From the NCBI GenBank assembly GCA_002286855.1, contig NRSV01000036.1, forward strand, positions 298,019 to 362,018: DNA of 64,000 nucleotides. Direction: 5' to 3'. A model generated the notes under the pieces. That model was given only the letters and a program-made list of their open reading frames with translations, was not told the origin of the DNA and did not search any database. Positions 22,859 through 34,990 of the stretch are shown piece after piece. The position numbers and the translations under genes were made by a program. This stretch comes from Bipolaris cookei (Eukaryota; Ascomycota; Dothideomycetes; Pleosporales; Pleosporaceae). Position 1 is the first letter of the stretch; each line of letters begins with the position of its first letter.

Positions 22859-25800
22859 ATGGCCGACCAAGCTGCTCGAAGACGCATGCCTGTAAAGGGG
22901 CAGAAGCCCTCTCGCCTTCGTCATGAAATCCGACCAGACTCAGCCGACAACAAGAGAGAAAGTCATGATCATGCTGTTCAAGAGCTGCACAGCGATTTGG
23001 TCATTCCCGATACCCAAATCGATTCCAGTAGACATGCCAAAGAATCCTTGGAAAGCCACCACACCACATCCGATTTGCCTAATGTCCCCTTAAGTCCGAA
23101 TTCGCTAGCCACCCTCAATCGCTTCGGAGCATCGAAAAAAACAAGCGTTTTGGAATCCGATCCGGCTATTTTCAAGACTTTCACAAAGAACCTTCTTGAA
23201 ATTGAGAGTGCATCAGTCTTTACACCGCATGTATTCTCTCACAAACGGCCCACTATTCATAAAAGCTTGGTATCGTCAGTGAATCAAGAGAGCAGTAAAC
23301 AGGAATCGCATGGTAGAGCAGATACCCTATTCCTATGCATCAGACTCATGTGTAGATAGATAACCCTCTACTCGCCACTGTGGCAGCCGTTCCTTTGCAA
23401 GGACTCACAGCTCTGGTAAAAAATGTGCAGGATAGTGCACGAGTCCAAGCACTGGAATTGCCTAGTTCTTTACCTAAGCTTCCAACGTGCCGCCCCCTTG
23501 CCAAAGAACCTGCGTAAGATCTCATGACATTTGGCAAAAGATTTCGCTGACAACTCCAGAACCATGCAGAGGGAAATAGCACTTCCCCCTCCACCTCCGT
23601 CGCCTACAGTCATCAAAATGAGGGACTCGACAAAGAACAATGTCAGTCTCAAGAAACACAAAGAGCAATTGACGAAATCGCCAAACCATCCTATTGGTCA
23701 CATCCAGAACTTCAACAATGACAATGGAGCTGTACCTAACGAGTTTACCCAACTGCCCGACTGTTCTACATTCCAGAAACACTATAACCATTCCCAAGTT
23801 CTTTCAGAAGTCAATGTGGGCTTTCCACTTATCAGTTGTGATCACAAGAAACTCGCATCAGACTGTCAAACTCATGAAACACATGCCCAGAAAGAAATCC
23901 ATACTGAGCTTGGGACAGCAGCATACTATAAAATGAGAGATGTGCCTCAAAGCATGCCTCTGAGTCTCTCGGATACATCGGCACAACACGCTGTTCCAAC
24001 TTCTGCTTTGCAGTTATCGTCTCTTGTTAGTAGGCAGCTCCGTGTCGCTGAAACAGGTGAGCAATCCCTACCAACAAGCCATGATGAGGCCAAAGAATCT
24101 CAATGCAAGATGAACAGTGCGAACCGCCAAGATTCCATTTCATCTGAAAAGACCTGTGATGATACTTTACCAGATTCAAGTGAACGCAGGGGCGATCAAC
24201 ACGAGCACCAGTCTCAAGTGCATCCAAGTTACAACACTAAACCACCTATTGCACAAACTGTGGCATCTAAAGACGTATTGCATAGGACTTCTAGCCGGGG
24301 AAGATCAGGTCGTGTAACCAAGCCACGAGGAAATTCACGCGAGGACAGCAAATCTACACACATATTATACGGAGTATCCACATCACCTGCTATCGAACGC
24401 TCAGTTGAGGACTTGAGATTGGCGTTCTTGGCAGAAAGCTTCCGAAAGCATTACGAGTACACCACGCAGTTGAAAAATAGCCAAGAGCAGGTTACCACAC
24501 TTCTCAAGCAGGTGAATCACCAGAAAGAGATAATTGCAGAGCATATGAAACAGCGAGACGAGCAGAAGAAGACATTGAGTAGTCTGACCAGTAAAGCGAA
24601 AACCAACCAAAAGTTCCTAGAGGGCCTCCGAAATGACTATGAAAAATTGAAAAAACTGGCTACGACGACTGAGGAGCACAACAAGAAAGTCCTGCAAGGA
24701 AAGATTATTGAAATTCAAGAGGAGAGGCAAGAAATCGTGAAAGAGTTTGAAACAACCACCTACAAACTCTTAAATAGTCAAAGAAAAATGAGGGTGGTGG
24801 CTGATGAGCTCCATGTACAACTTGCTGTAGCCAATTCGGTGAACAAAGCCTTGACCGAAAGATTGAACAGAATAGAAGTGGAGTATACAAGCGAAAGGGA
24901 AAAGCGAGAAAAGATTGAGAACGAAGTCTTCGGTCGAGTTCAAAGCCTGCAACGCCAGTTCAACGACGGCTCGAATCTAGTAGCGAAAAAACTAGAGCTG
25001 TTCCAAATTTCGATCGAGAAGGCTGCTACGCACAACCCACAAAACATCAAAATCGAAGAATGCCTCAAGATACTAAACAACCTACAAAAGGATTCCGTCT
25101 TGACGTTGGAGGACGTCCATAAAGCAGAGAGAATATTGAGCTTCGTCCAAGAACGGTACGTGGTACCTCAACTTAAAGGGAAGAGCTGTTCTGACACGTA
25201 AAACAGCATCGGGTCTGGTCTTGAAGACTTTTCCCAAGCCCTTGTTCGCAGTGCCCCATCCAATATAGAGTTTCACGCATCGATAAAAGGCCAGCTAGAT
25301 GATTTGAGAACAAATATGATGAGATATGAAGAGATCGCTGCCGAGAACCGTAAGATCAGTGACTTAAATACTGCACTCGTGAAGCAGCTGGTAGCCCAGC
25401 AGCAGGAGTCCTCGCTCCTCAACGAACGCATAGAAAACCTACAGCGGGCTAAGATAGATCTGAAGCAACATTCTCGTGAACTGGAGCGCGAACTGAATGA
25501 TTTGAAAACAGCGACCGACGCATCTCGCTTGGAAATGTCAGCATCTGAAAAAATAAACCATGACCTGCGCCTACGGCTCAAAGAAGTTGAAAATGAACTC
25601 AGGTCAGCCAGCGAAAAGATTGATAACGGAGAACAATTACGACAGGATCTCCAGAAGGAAGCAACTGAGTACAAGGTAATACCTGTCGTTCTCAAATAGA
25701 AACATGAGCTTGACATATCACAGAAGCGTTACGAGGCTGCGCAAAAAGAGAAAACAAAAGCGGACCAGGAGCATATGGACGAGGTAAGGTACGAGAAGCG

Positions 25801-27824
25801 AACCCATGAGAACATGGTTGTTAATTTTCTTTGCAGCAGTAGAATGCAGCGACAATCTGTGACACACTCTTGAAGGAATACGAACTCAAGCTAGGCGAAA
25901 AAGAACACGAACATATATGTGAAATTAACCGACTCCAGCTCGACCTTAGCGAGAAAGAGATGTTCCACCGCAACCTGAATGAAAGGCTCAGCATTGCAAA
26001 CGAGCAGCTTGTGGAGTTTAAGAAGGAGCTGAATAATCAGCATCATGAAAACACTGAATTGCAGGTTCAATTATCACAACAACAGTCTGATATGAAAGTC
26101 CTGCGCCAAGAGGCAGATGACCGAATATCTCAAATTGGACGAGACGCTCAAAATGAACTGCAATCGAGCCAGGACAAGATCAAAGTCCTAGAGCGAGAAA
26201 ACCAAACCCTCCTTTCCAAGCTAGAGAAAGGTCGTATAGATGAGGAGAGAGCGAAGGAAGTCGAAATGTCTTTGCATGCTGAGAAGACTCGTCTACGAGA
26301 GGAGTTGCGCAACCTATATTCTGTGGTTGATGACAAGAACAAGGAGATGACACAGATACGCAACGAAGCTGCCGATGAAAATCGAAAGCTCATCGAAGCA
26401 CATAGCAATGATGTTCAAGATTATAGGCGCCGTTTAGCTGAAACGAACGCCATGTTGAAAGAAGTTGAGGCGAGGGGTATGTTGTTGGAAGGCCAGTGTC
26501 AGACCCGGATTGCAGCGGACCGAAAGGCAGCTGAGTCCAAGTTGCTCGCACCAAAAAAGGAATACGGTAATGCGCTCCAAGAAGCCAAAGATCAGAGTGC
26601 GCCGAGCCAATGGCATAGCACTCGTGATGCAACACCAAACTTGTCCAATTCGCAATCTGATCAAAATATACCTATCACCAAATCTCGAAAGAAGGTGAAT
26701 AGGAATAACCAATCAGTAATAGAGGTTACTCAGGGGCAGACTGGTGGTCTCCAGTTTCCGACACCTGTCCGTGCCGAGGTTGCACAAGCCCAATCTATTG
26801 ACCCAGATCTATTTTCGGTTCTTCTTGATGATGTCAACAGCGCCCATTTAGATGGAATTGATGGCAGCTCAATCTTCAATCACAATTTCAATACAGTTCC
26901 AGAAATTCAGGATCTAGGGGATTTGAAACTTTCACAAATGATTTTCTCAGAAAGAGCCGACCAAGCTATACAAGAAGATACCTCGCATCGGGCCTTGAGC
27001 TCAACCGAGCCGACACAAATACGGAAAGAAGCAGAATCTGTCTCAAGAGACAAAGTCCACGTGAAGGGTTCCAACTCAAATAAGCCTGGGAAGTGTCTGG
27101 ATATCGGAAGAGCGAGTTCAATCCGTATGGACAGAAATCCCATGGAAAGCTGTCATTCATCCTCATCGCAAGAAAGACCCAGGTCGCAGGCCAATACATC
27201 ATCTCGGATGATGCCTCCGGACAGTTCCTCTCAACAGATCCAAACTCCACCTGGGTCTCGGGTAATTCGAATCAAGTTACCTGATCGCCACGAAAGATTT
27301 GAAGATACCCTTGAGAATATCAGCGGCAGCGGTCCTCTAGATACGCGAAAACGTGATAGAAGCTGGTCTGAAAGGGATCCGACCTCGAAGAGGCAACGTG
27401 AATTACCCGCAGCTAGATCCGGAGCCTCCTCTTCTGGCTTCCGGAAACAGTCTCCGCGTTGTTCTAGACAATCTGCTGCCGGCTTGGGCTCATTGGAGAG
27501 AGACGCGTCATACACAAAATGCACTCCTTCGAAATCATCCCGTCCAAGGTCCCAGGAACATTTTTTTGCGACTCAAAGTCGTACTCACAGCCAAGTTTCT
27601 CCGGACAAGGCTCATACATCCCGTCCACAGGGATCTTCGAATCCATATACTGCTCTACCCACGCGTCGTTCTTGTCGAGTCACACGTAGTAAGAGTGAGT
27701 ATAGCCTATTTGCTGACCTTCAATATGTGATGGATACTAACTCGAAGATGTAGGCAGAAATGGTGCCACATTTGGAGATAATTTTAGTGACAGATTCAAC
27801 GAGGAGCTACACGGATGGTATTGA
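22859..27824 (+). CDS. Large coiled-coil protein, seven exons, function unknown
   Basis: Exons 22859-23312, 23360-23513, 23560-25155, 25207-25675, 25724-25783, 25843-27688 and 27754-27824 join in frame to 1,549 residues. Introns are 44-65 bp; the last has an ATACTAACT branch site. Residues 1-~480 are Ser/Thr/His-rich and disordered. Residues ~480-1160 form a long, almost uninterrupted coiled coil (LKNSQEQVTTLLKQVNHQKE, EEERQEIVKEFE-like heptads). The tail is Ser/Arg-rich, with VIRIKLPDRHERFEDTL, KRDRSWSERDPTSKRQRE and a closing RNGATFGDNFSDRFNEEL. This globular-coil-basic layout resembles chromosome axis, synaptonemal or spindle-pole scaffolds, but similar layouts arise in unrelated proteins. 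I do not recognise the family. The frame breaks at 23313, 23514, 25156 and 25784 are all explained by introns, so the gene appears intact. Confidence 0.8.
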
Positions 27825-28536
27825 TCGTTCGACACGTCTTCCTTTCGCACTCGGATGTGACAAGCGGATTATTGCGCTTTTCGCCCGGTCACCGGGGTAA
27901 CTCAACAGAGACATGTCAAGCCCGTGAATAAGCCACCTGATTGAAAGGAAAACACAAGGACTATTTCAGGAAACTGATGGTATTAATTTCAAGTCTTAGC
28001 AACCTTTTGCGACATTAGTAGGAGGCACATTGTTCATCCGATACAACATATCTCTCTATCTTCGGTTCCACGGCAGGTTTGTTGATGATATTGAACCTTG
28101 TGGCGAGAACCTTAATATGCAGTATGGGGATAGGGAACTATGAGAGGAAAGAGAGGTTCGTACGAGGAAATAATAGTGAGCAGAGATGAACGGAGGTAGT
28201 ATATATCAACTGAGCATGACTAGCAAACGCGCGAGGCGAAGATATTATATAGCAAAAATCATCAAGACAGCTGTCTCGTATACATGTATCTTGAAGAATT
28301 CACTGAAGAGCCTTGAAGTATATCCGGATATGGAAAGGTCTTACAATCTGGTCGTATATTGCAGCTGATTCCTTAGTGTGGAGTGAGGCGGAGGCGAATG
28401 GCGGCGATGGAGACCTCAATCAACGCTCATTGGCTGACGAGGGCAACACCGCAGAACTTCGGCTTCACAACACCAAACTATCCACCTTGGACACAACCAC
28501 CATTGACGCCGACCCGATATATACTCGCGCGTCGCC
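27825..28536. other. Intergenic region
   Basis: This is the 3' flank of the coiled-coil gene and 5' flank of the bL33m gene. No gene signature was seen. Confidence 0.5.
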
Positions 28537-28992
28537 ATGGCGAAGAAAGGTATGCAAAATCTCTGCAAATTCAGCATGTGCCCATTGTCGCCGCCCTACA
28601 CCGGTCAACGTTCCCCCGCGACTGTCGCAAGTTTGCACCGTATATACGCTGACAGCAGCGCTCTACAGCAAAGTCCCGTACCATCATGGTGCGCCTCATA
28701 TCAATGGCAATGACGGGATACTACCGAACCATGCAAAGACCGCGCGCCCACCAGCCACTGAGCATGCTTAAATACGATCCCATCGGTATGAGGCCCTCTC
28801 TACTATCAATCCCGAAGACTAGATTGAAGCCACGGCTCCTTGCAAAATGTTCCCTTTATAATTTCCGACATATACGACAGGAAGGAAACCTGGAGATTAC
28901 TTTGAGGGCAATGCACTGGTCGAATGATGGCTGATAAGCTGGCAGTTCGGAAACAAGTCCTTTTCCTCGAAGCTAAACGCGGCAAGAAATAA
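28537..28992 (+). CDS. MRPL39: Mitochondrial large-subunit ribosomal protein bL33m
   Basis: Three small exons, 28537-28549, 28669-28785 and 28946-28992, give a 58-residue protein that fits bL33m closely: MAKKAKSRTIMVRLISMAMT, GYYRTMQRPRAHQPLSMLKY, DPIVRKQVLFLEAKRGKK. The first exon is only 13 bases. Intron 1 (119 bp) starts GTATGC and ends CTACAG; intron 2 (160 bp) starts GTATGA and ends GGCAG. Both lie in phase 1 and the frame is exact. Lacking one long frame, the gene is easily missed by simple scans. The product is a structural component of the mitochondrial ribosome, with the lysine/arginine-rich composition expected for RNA binding. The yeast symbol is used for orientation. Confidence 0.92.
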
Positions 28993-29741
28993 TATCACAC
29001 ACCACACACGATACCACCGCATGCGATAATTCTACCAAAAATTTAGGGCGAAAATATCGGCTGAATTCTCATATAGAGTTGTGGGGGCCGGACGCCGTGG
29101 ATTACCGCCTGCATGGGACACAAAATTCGACAACCGTGATATTCATCGGGCTGTCCGAAACCTCATACGAGGCGGGACAAAGCCTTGTACACTTATGTAC
29201 CAAATATTCGCATGGGCTGGCGTTAGATATAGTACATGCACATATCAGAACAATATGTCTGAAATAAGACGCACCTCGTTTCCTGTTTACATCTATGCCT
29301 TCACCTGCTCATCGACCTCCACGTGCTCAAATCCGCGTTCCACTATTACCTTCATGCTATTCCGAGCCTCTGCAACAATTTGCTTTTATGATACATCGAG
29401 ACGAGGCTATCCGCCAAGATCAGAGCTCCGCCCCGCTGCTTTCATTGTCTCTTGGCTGGAGCTAATCTGGTCGACAAGTCTCCACCGTGATGCCGGCTTC
29501 CTGAAGACTTGGACTACGTAACTCGAAGTCTTTTCCTACACCCAAATTCCCCGTCTATGTGAGAACCAAGGCTAGAGTTGAACGTGCTGGAGAAAGACGG
29601 AGCATGTTCAATCTTGGCTTTGTCGTGCATCTGGCAAATGTGTCGAACTAGCAGGGGCACATCGTTGTAGAAAATGACATCTACTAACCCTTTTCTCATT
29701 CTTTTTCTGGCTGTGCCTTGATCGCCTTTTAAATTTTGAAG
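28993..29741. other. Intergenic region
   Basis: A 146-codon frame at 29081-29521 (plus) starts at a real ATG but shows no domain. Nothing else was recognised. The end of the region is the former promoter of the sugar-transporter pseudogene. Confidence 0.45.
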
Positions 29742-31715
29742 ATGGATCCTGAAAAGTTAACCGAGAAGCGTTCCGAGCACTCTCCTGATACCCGCATCGA
29801 TGATATAGACTATCACCAGTCCCAAACCCTACCCCAACGTTTCATCGAGCAACAAAAAGCAGCGGAAAAGCCAAACTCAGCCTCAGAGTTGTTCTCCAAG
29901 CTCGGTAACTTACCAGAATGGGACGTTCCTGGAGACGGTCGCCTCCAAAGCAAGGCACTCAACAACGCCGTCACTTGGTGCTCATGTCTCGCCTTCCTCA
30001 TGTTCGGATATGACTGAGGTGTTTTGTCTGGTGTCTCGACTCTCGATGACTTCAACGCCACTTCCCTCTCATGACATCTCGTGAGCTCCATAACAACTTG
30101 TGTTGACTTGATGCACCAGCTAACACCATATGCAGCCCGGATATGTGTACGGAAAGTCCGAGCATCCTCTTAGCTGCCATTGCTATTTACCGGATCGGGT
30201 GCTTTCTAGGCGCAGTTCTCATCCTGTTCTACGGCGAGGTCTGGGGCAGGAAGAGTAGTAGCTTTTGGGAAGTCTCATCATGATTATCGGAACTATACTC
30301 TAAGTTGCACCTAGAGGTGCCAACGGTGGGAATCCTGGAGCCTACGCTTTGTTTTGTACCGGAAGGGTTGTAGGAGGAATCGGAAATGGGATGGTCACGG
30401 CGAGTAAGTGTCGAGTTTGTAATATGTCTTTGTATGAGACTGACACCCATACAGCGATACCCACCTGGCAATCCGAGTGCGCGAAACCCGAAAAGCGAGG
30501 ACGCTTGATTATCACATTTGGAGAGTTTATTGTGGCTGGTGTCATGATTTCATACTAAGTCACCTATAGATTCTATTTTGTACCATCAGGCGAGAGCTAC
30601 AGCTCTGTCCGCTAGAGGTTTCCAATCATGTTGCAATCGTTCTTCACTATTCTTGTTATGTATGTCCATCTTCCAGTGTCAAATTAACGCTAATGCTTTA
30701 CTAGCATTGCCTTTCTCTACTTGCCAGACTCACCACGTTGGCTCGTTATGCGCGGCCGCTACACTGAAGCTTGCGAACTTATTCCTCGTCTTGTTGGCGC
30801 ACCTGTCGATTCTGAAGAAGTAGAAACGGAGCTTACTAACATTATCGATGCGCTCGAAGCGCAGAGCAGGGATGGTCCGTTCGAGATAAGGGAACTCTTA
30901 CATAACGACCTGAGTCAGAGCCTTATACGTACTACACTCGGTGTTATATTGCAATTCTTTTAACACATCAGTAGTATCAACTTCATTGCAAGTACCCATA
31001 AGACTTCCGTTTTAATTCATACACTGATCTCAGCTTTTTAGACATACTATGCCACCTACGTCTTCGAAAACTCATTGGGTTTCGGCCCAGACATGTCTCG
31101 CCTTCTTTCTGCTTGCAACGGAACCGAGTACCTTCTCGCCGGTCTCATCGCCATTCCCATAATCGAACGCGTGGGCCGGAGCAAACTCATGCTCTTCAGT
31201 GCCCTCGGTGAAATGGCCAGCATGGCCATCATGAGCGGTATGACCTAGACCGCCACACCCGACGAATTCGGCGCCCCAATCTTGGAGCCACAATACGGAA
31301 TTACAGCCGTCATCTTCATTGTCGGCTTCAACATCTTTTTCGCCATCGGCTGGCTCGGCATGACGTGGTTGTACCCAGCTGAAACCACCAATCTGCGCAT
31401 CCGCATCCAGGCAAACACGCTGTCCACTTGCTCGAACTGGCTCTCTAACTTTCTCATCGTCATGATTACGCTCCCAGCTTTTGCTAACCTGTCGTATGAT
31501 ACGTATACGATGTTTGCTGTGTTCAATGGGGCGATAGTGCCGAGTGTTTATTTCTTTTTTTTCTTAAGCCAATAGGACACAGTTTGGAGGAGCTGGATGT
31601 CATATTTGCGAGTGCGAATCAGATGGGGGTCAGTCCTGTGAAAAGGGTGAGGGAAATGGAGAAGTTGGTGGGGAGAAAGTTGGATGAGGAGATTGCAAGG
31701 TTTTTTTGGGGGTGA
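29742..31715 (+). pseudogene. Decayed MFS sugar transporter
   Basis: Homology to fungal sugar transporters can be followed across the whole interval, but the frame is broken many times. The start is MDPEKLTEKRSEHSPD, a normal hydrophilic N terminus. The first membrane segment reads WCSCLAFLMFGYD, then a TGA at 30015-30017, then GVLSGVSTLDDFNAT. Recognisable blocks further on are LPDSPRWLVMRGRYTEA, FENSLGFGPDMSRLLSACNG, IIERVGRSKLMLFSALGE, GWLGMTWLYPAETTNLRIR and SLEELDVIFASANQ. Stops at 30961 (TAA where Gln is usual) and 31246 (TAG) fit C-to-T changes; frame also shifts between blocks, partly at former introns. It would have been a proton/sugar symporter of the plasma membrane. The intact 5' end suggests fairly recent decay. 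Confidence 0.85.
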
Positions 31716-32809
31716 TGTAGAGGAGGTGAGACGGAGGAGGAGCAGAGCTTGAGAGGTGGGTTGGAGTTTTCGACACCAAGGGAGGCGTGCGGATGGATTG
31801 TTGTGATTTTGACGTGGTCTTGGGTGGCACTTCTTTCTCATGCATGTTGCCTTTGAGCCCAGCCACCTCGACACAAGTTTCCGGTCAACAGCCAGATTGT
31901 AAGGAGACGGCTTAAGTTGAGAACATTAGACCCTTGCAGCACGAGCTGTACTGCAAATCCAATAGCACCCTGTCGCAATAATGGATGGATGACGACCTGC
32001 CGACTGCAGCTAGCGTTATACACCGGCAATATCGCTGTCGCGTGGGGCTGCCGGTCTCTTCTTCTCTTTTGCAACGGTCCAACACGCCACAACGCCTTTT
32101 ACTATATTTCAACCTCCAGATTGAGGCTACAACTATGACGTTGATAAGCTTTCCTCGGCTCACCGAATGACTTGGCAAGAGGCCTTGTTTCGCCACTGCG
32201 CATAGCGAGCTGCTTGTTTAGGTATGGTGCGTGATTTGATGCGCGCAGACTACCCGGACCTCGTGTACAGCATGTTCGACAATGTTGGAGAAAAAACAAG
32301 GGCCGTCACTTTCTTTCATCGATAAAAGACCTACCTCAGACAGCAGTTTGAATGGTCGAGAAATTGCGGCACAGGCTGCATCTTCGACACGATGCTGTTT
32401 ACCCTGAGTGATGCAAAATGCTAGGTTGCACGGAATTCAACCGCTCATGACGTGCCGGCAACTATTTCCGAAAGCTCCTAGTATTGTTCCCTAACGCATA
32501 ACTCGTAGGATCTTCATACTCATGTTATCCGGCCAATCGCAATAACCAGTCTTACTTTGCAGTTGCCTGATTCAGATTAATCTACTGTACGGCTACCCAC
32601 AGATCGCATTTGGCTCCCATGAAGCCTGCCCGTGATGCAGCGCTCGACCATGCAAGGCGGAAAGAAATGTACATAGCAAGAATATTCCATGTTAAACGGC
32701 CTAGCTTCGTACGAATTCAGAATATTTAAGAAGGCTGAGAGAAGCGGCATTCTCGGCAAGCCCACTTGTTCAAACCTTGGTTTTCCTTCTCCACGACAAG
32801 CTTTTCATC
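31716..32809. other. Intergenic region
   Basis: This is the 3' flank of the pseudogene and promoter region of the carboxypeptidase gene. Several short frames exist on both strands, none with family features. No terminal repeats were noticed. Confidence 0.45.
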
Positions 32810-34547
32810 ATGGCGCGCTTCACCCAGATCGCTGCCGTCTTGGCAGCAGCGACGCTCAGTCATGCTCGCAAGCCATTCATCAGTGAGCGTCAGGTCCCTG
32901 CTGATCCGACTGGCGTCACGACCATCAAGTCTGCCCAGGGTGCTGAGATTCGCTACAAGCAGCCTGGAAAGGCGGGAGTTTGTGAGACTACTGAAGGTGT
33001 CAACGATTATGCCGGCTACATCAGTCTCAATCCTACTACCAATATGTTCTTCTGGTTCTTTGAGGCGCGTGAAAATCCGTCCGAAAAGCCGTTGGTAAGT
33101 ACAACCCGTACTTCAACTCAAAATTTGTTAGCAAATTTTAATTTTATCTCTAGACACTTTGGTTGAATGGTGGACCAGGAAGTGACTCCCTCATCGGTCT
33201 CTTTCAAGAACACGGCCCATGCAATGTCACTGAGGATTTGAAGACACAATTGAATCCTTACTCATGGAACGAGCACAGCAACATGCTCTACCTCTCGCAG
33301 CCCGTTGGTGTAGGCTTTTCCTACGAGACCACAGAAACCGACGAGGATGGTCGATACTCACTTGTTGATCCTGATACAACAAACACTACCGATGCTGCAG
33401 CCATTGGTGCGTGGCACATTCTCCAAGCTTTCTTGGACCTGAGCCCTCAGCTCGACCCAGATATTACTAACTTTACATTCAATCTGTGGACTGAGAGGTT
33501 AGTAAATCAGCAACAGGACTAAAAACATATTACTAACTAATACCTAGCTATGGAGGTCATTACGGCCCTGGTTTCTACAATTACTTCTACCAGCAAAATG
33601 AGAAGATCAAGAACGGCTCCTCCCCTGGTGTTGAGATTCGCATGGACACTCTCGGCATAATCAACGGAATTGTCGATGAGCAGATCCAGGCTCCTTACTA
33701 CCCTGAATTCGCCGTCAACAACACCTACGGAATCAAATCAATTAACGATACAGTCTACACCTTCATGAAGAACGCCTACTACATGCCAGAAGGATGCCAC
33801 GACCAAATCGAATACTGCAAGCAATCCGACCGCACCACCGAAGACGGTTATCTAACCTGCTCATCCGCAACCAACCTCTGCCGATCGCTCGTCGAAGAGC
33901 CTTACTACGCATTTGGCGGGCGTGGCGTTTACGATATCCGGCACCCCTACGACGACCCCACGCCCCCCGACTACTTTCAAGCTTTCCTGAACCTAGCCTC
34001 AACGCAAGAAGCCATCGGCGTAAACATCAATTACACCAGCACCAACGCCCGCAATGTCTCCCGCGGCTTCGGCCAAACCGGCGACTTCGTCTTCCCTAAC
34101 TTCATTGAGGATCTCGAGGAAATCCTCGCCTACGGAGTCCGCGTCGCCCTCCTCTACGGCGACGCAGACTACATCTGCAACTGGTTCGGCGGCGAAGCCG
34201 TCTCGCTCGCTGTCAACTTCACCAATGCTGAGGCCTTCCGCGCCGCAGGCTACACGCCCTTCCTCGTCGACGGCGTCGAGTACGGCGAGGTGCGCGAGTA
34301 TGGCAACTTTTCTTTTACGCGAATCTACGAGGCCGGGCACGAGGTGCCGTATTACCAGCCTGAAGCTAGTCTGGAGCATTTCAAGCGCGTGTTGGATCAT
34401 GTGGTTATTGCGGATGGAAGCCAGGTGGTCACGAGTGATTATGGGACGAATGGCAGCGCGAAGGCGACGCATACGGAGGATTTTGTGCCGTTGCCGCCGA
34501 CGAGTACGCCGAGTGCTGTTAGTAGGGTTAGGAGGGGATCGGTGTAG
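32810..34547 (+). CDS. Secreted serine carboxypeptidase, family S10
   Basis: Three exons (32810-33094, 33154-33497, 33548-34547) encode 542 residues. Residues 1-~20 (MARFTQIAAVLAAATLSHAR) are a signal peptide. The oxyanion block is TLWLNGGPGSDSLIGLFQE, the nucleophile is Ser210 in ESYGGHYGPG, split by intron 2, the acid is about Asp417 in GDADYICNW and the histidine is about His474 in EAGHEVPYYQP. Many NxS/T sites suggest glycosylation. Enzymes of this family remove C-terminal residues from peptides at acid pH in vacuoles or outside the cell. The GSDS block, instead of the common GSSS, is seen in a subgroup of secreted fungal members. All catalytic residues are present and the gene looks functional, although repeats begin about 370 bp downstream. 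Confidence 0.92.
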
Positions 34548-34917
34548 GTTGGGTGATGGGGATGAGGGGGGATGAGGGGGTTTAAAGTATCACGTTGAGT
34601 ATGGTATACCGCGTTAATGAGATTAAATGAAACGAAATGAAATAAGTGAATTGTGATTTCGTAAGAAAAATCATTTAAATGCTGTTACGAGGTATCTAAA
34701 TGAGTAATTCCAAACCCTATTCTATCAGCACCACTTACCGATTTGTATATATCTTCTTTTTCTCAACTTTTTTATGCTTCTTTCTTAGTATTGCCCTATA
34801 TTGTTGACTGTACCAAGGCTTACTTGGCGAATGAATTATTTTCTGACTAACGCTCAGTCGAATCGAATGCCGTTTACTTCCCAGTTCTGGGACTTCTGAA
34901 TTCTCATATTCTCTATA
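34548..34917. other. 3' flank of the carboxypeptidase gene
   Basis: No gene. A G-rich stretch (gatgaggggggatgaggggg) follows the stop codon. The stretch ends at the TA dinucleotide (34916-34917) that flanks the pogo-type transposon. Confidence 0.5.
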
Positions 34918-34949
34918 CCGTGTCCGTGCGCGTGATGCGCCGAACCACC
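34918..34949 (+). repeat. Left terminal inverted repeat of the pogo/Fot1-type element
   Basis: 32 bp, beginning ccgtgtccgtgcgcgtgatg and ending ccgaaccacc. It pairs with the right end, but lacks 17 bp that the right end has after position 22. Confidence 0.9.
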
Positions 34950-34990
34950 AAAACACTATACTCATTACAGCCACACAACAACATAACATA

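Noticed and set aside
23313..23559. Frame breaks in the coiled-coil gene suggesting decay
   Set aside because: Two introns of about 46 bp with GT..AG ends restore a continuous reading through 23360-23513.
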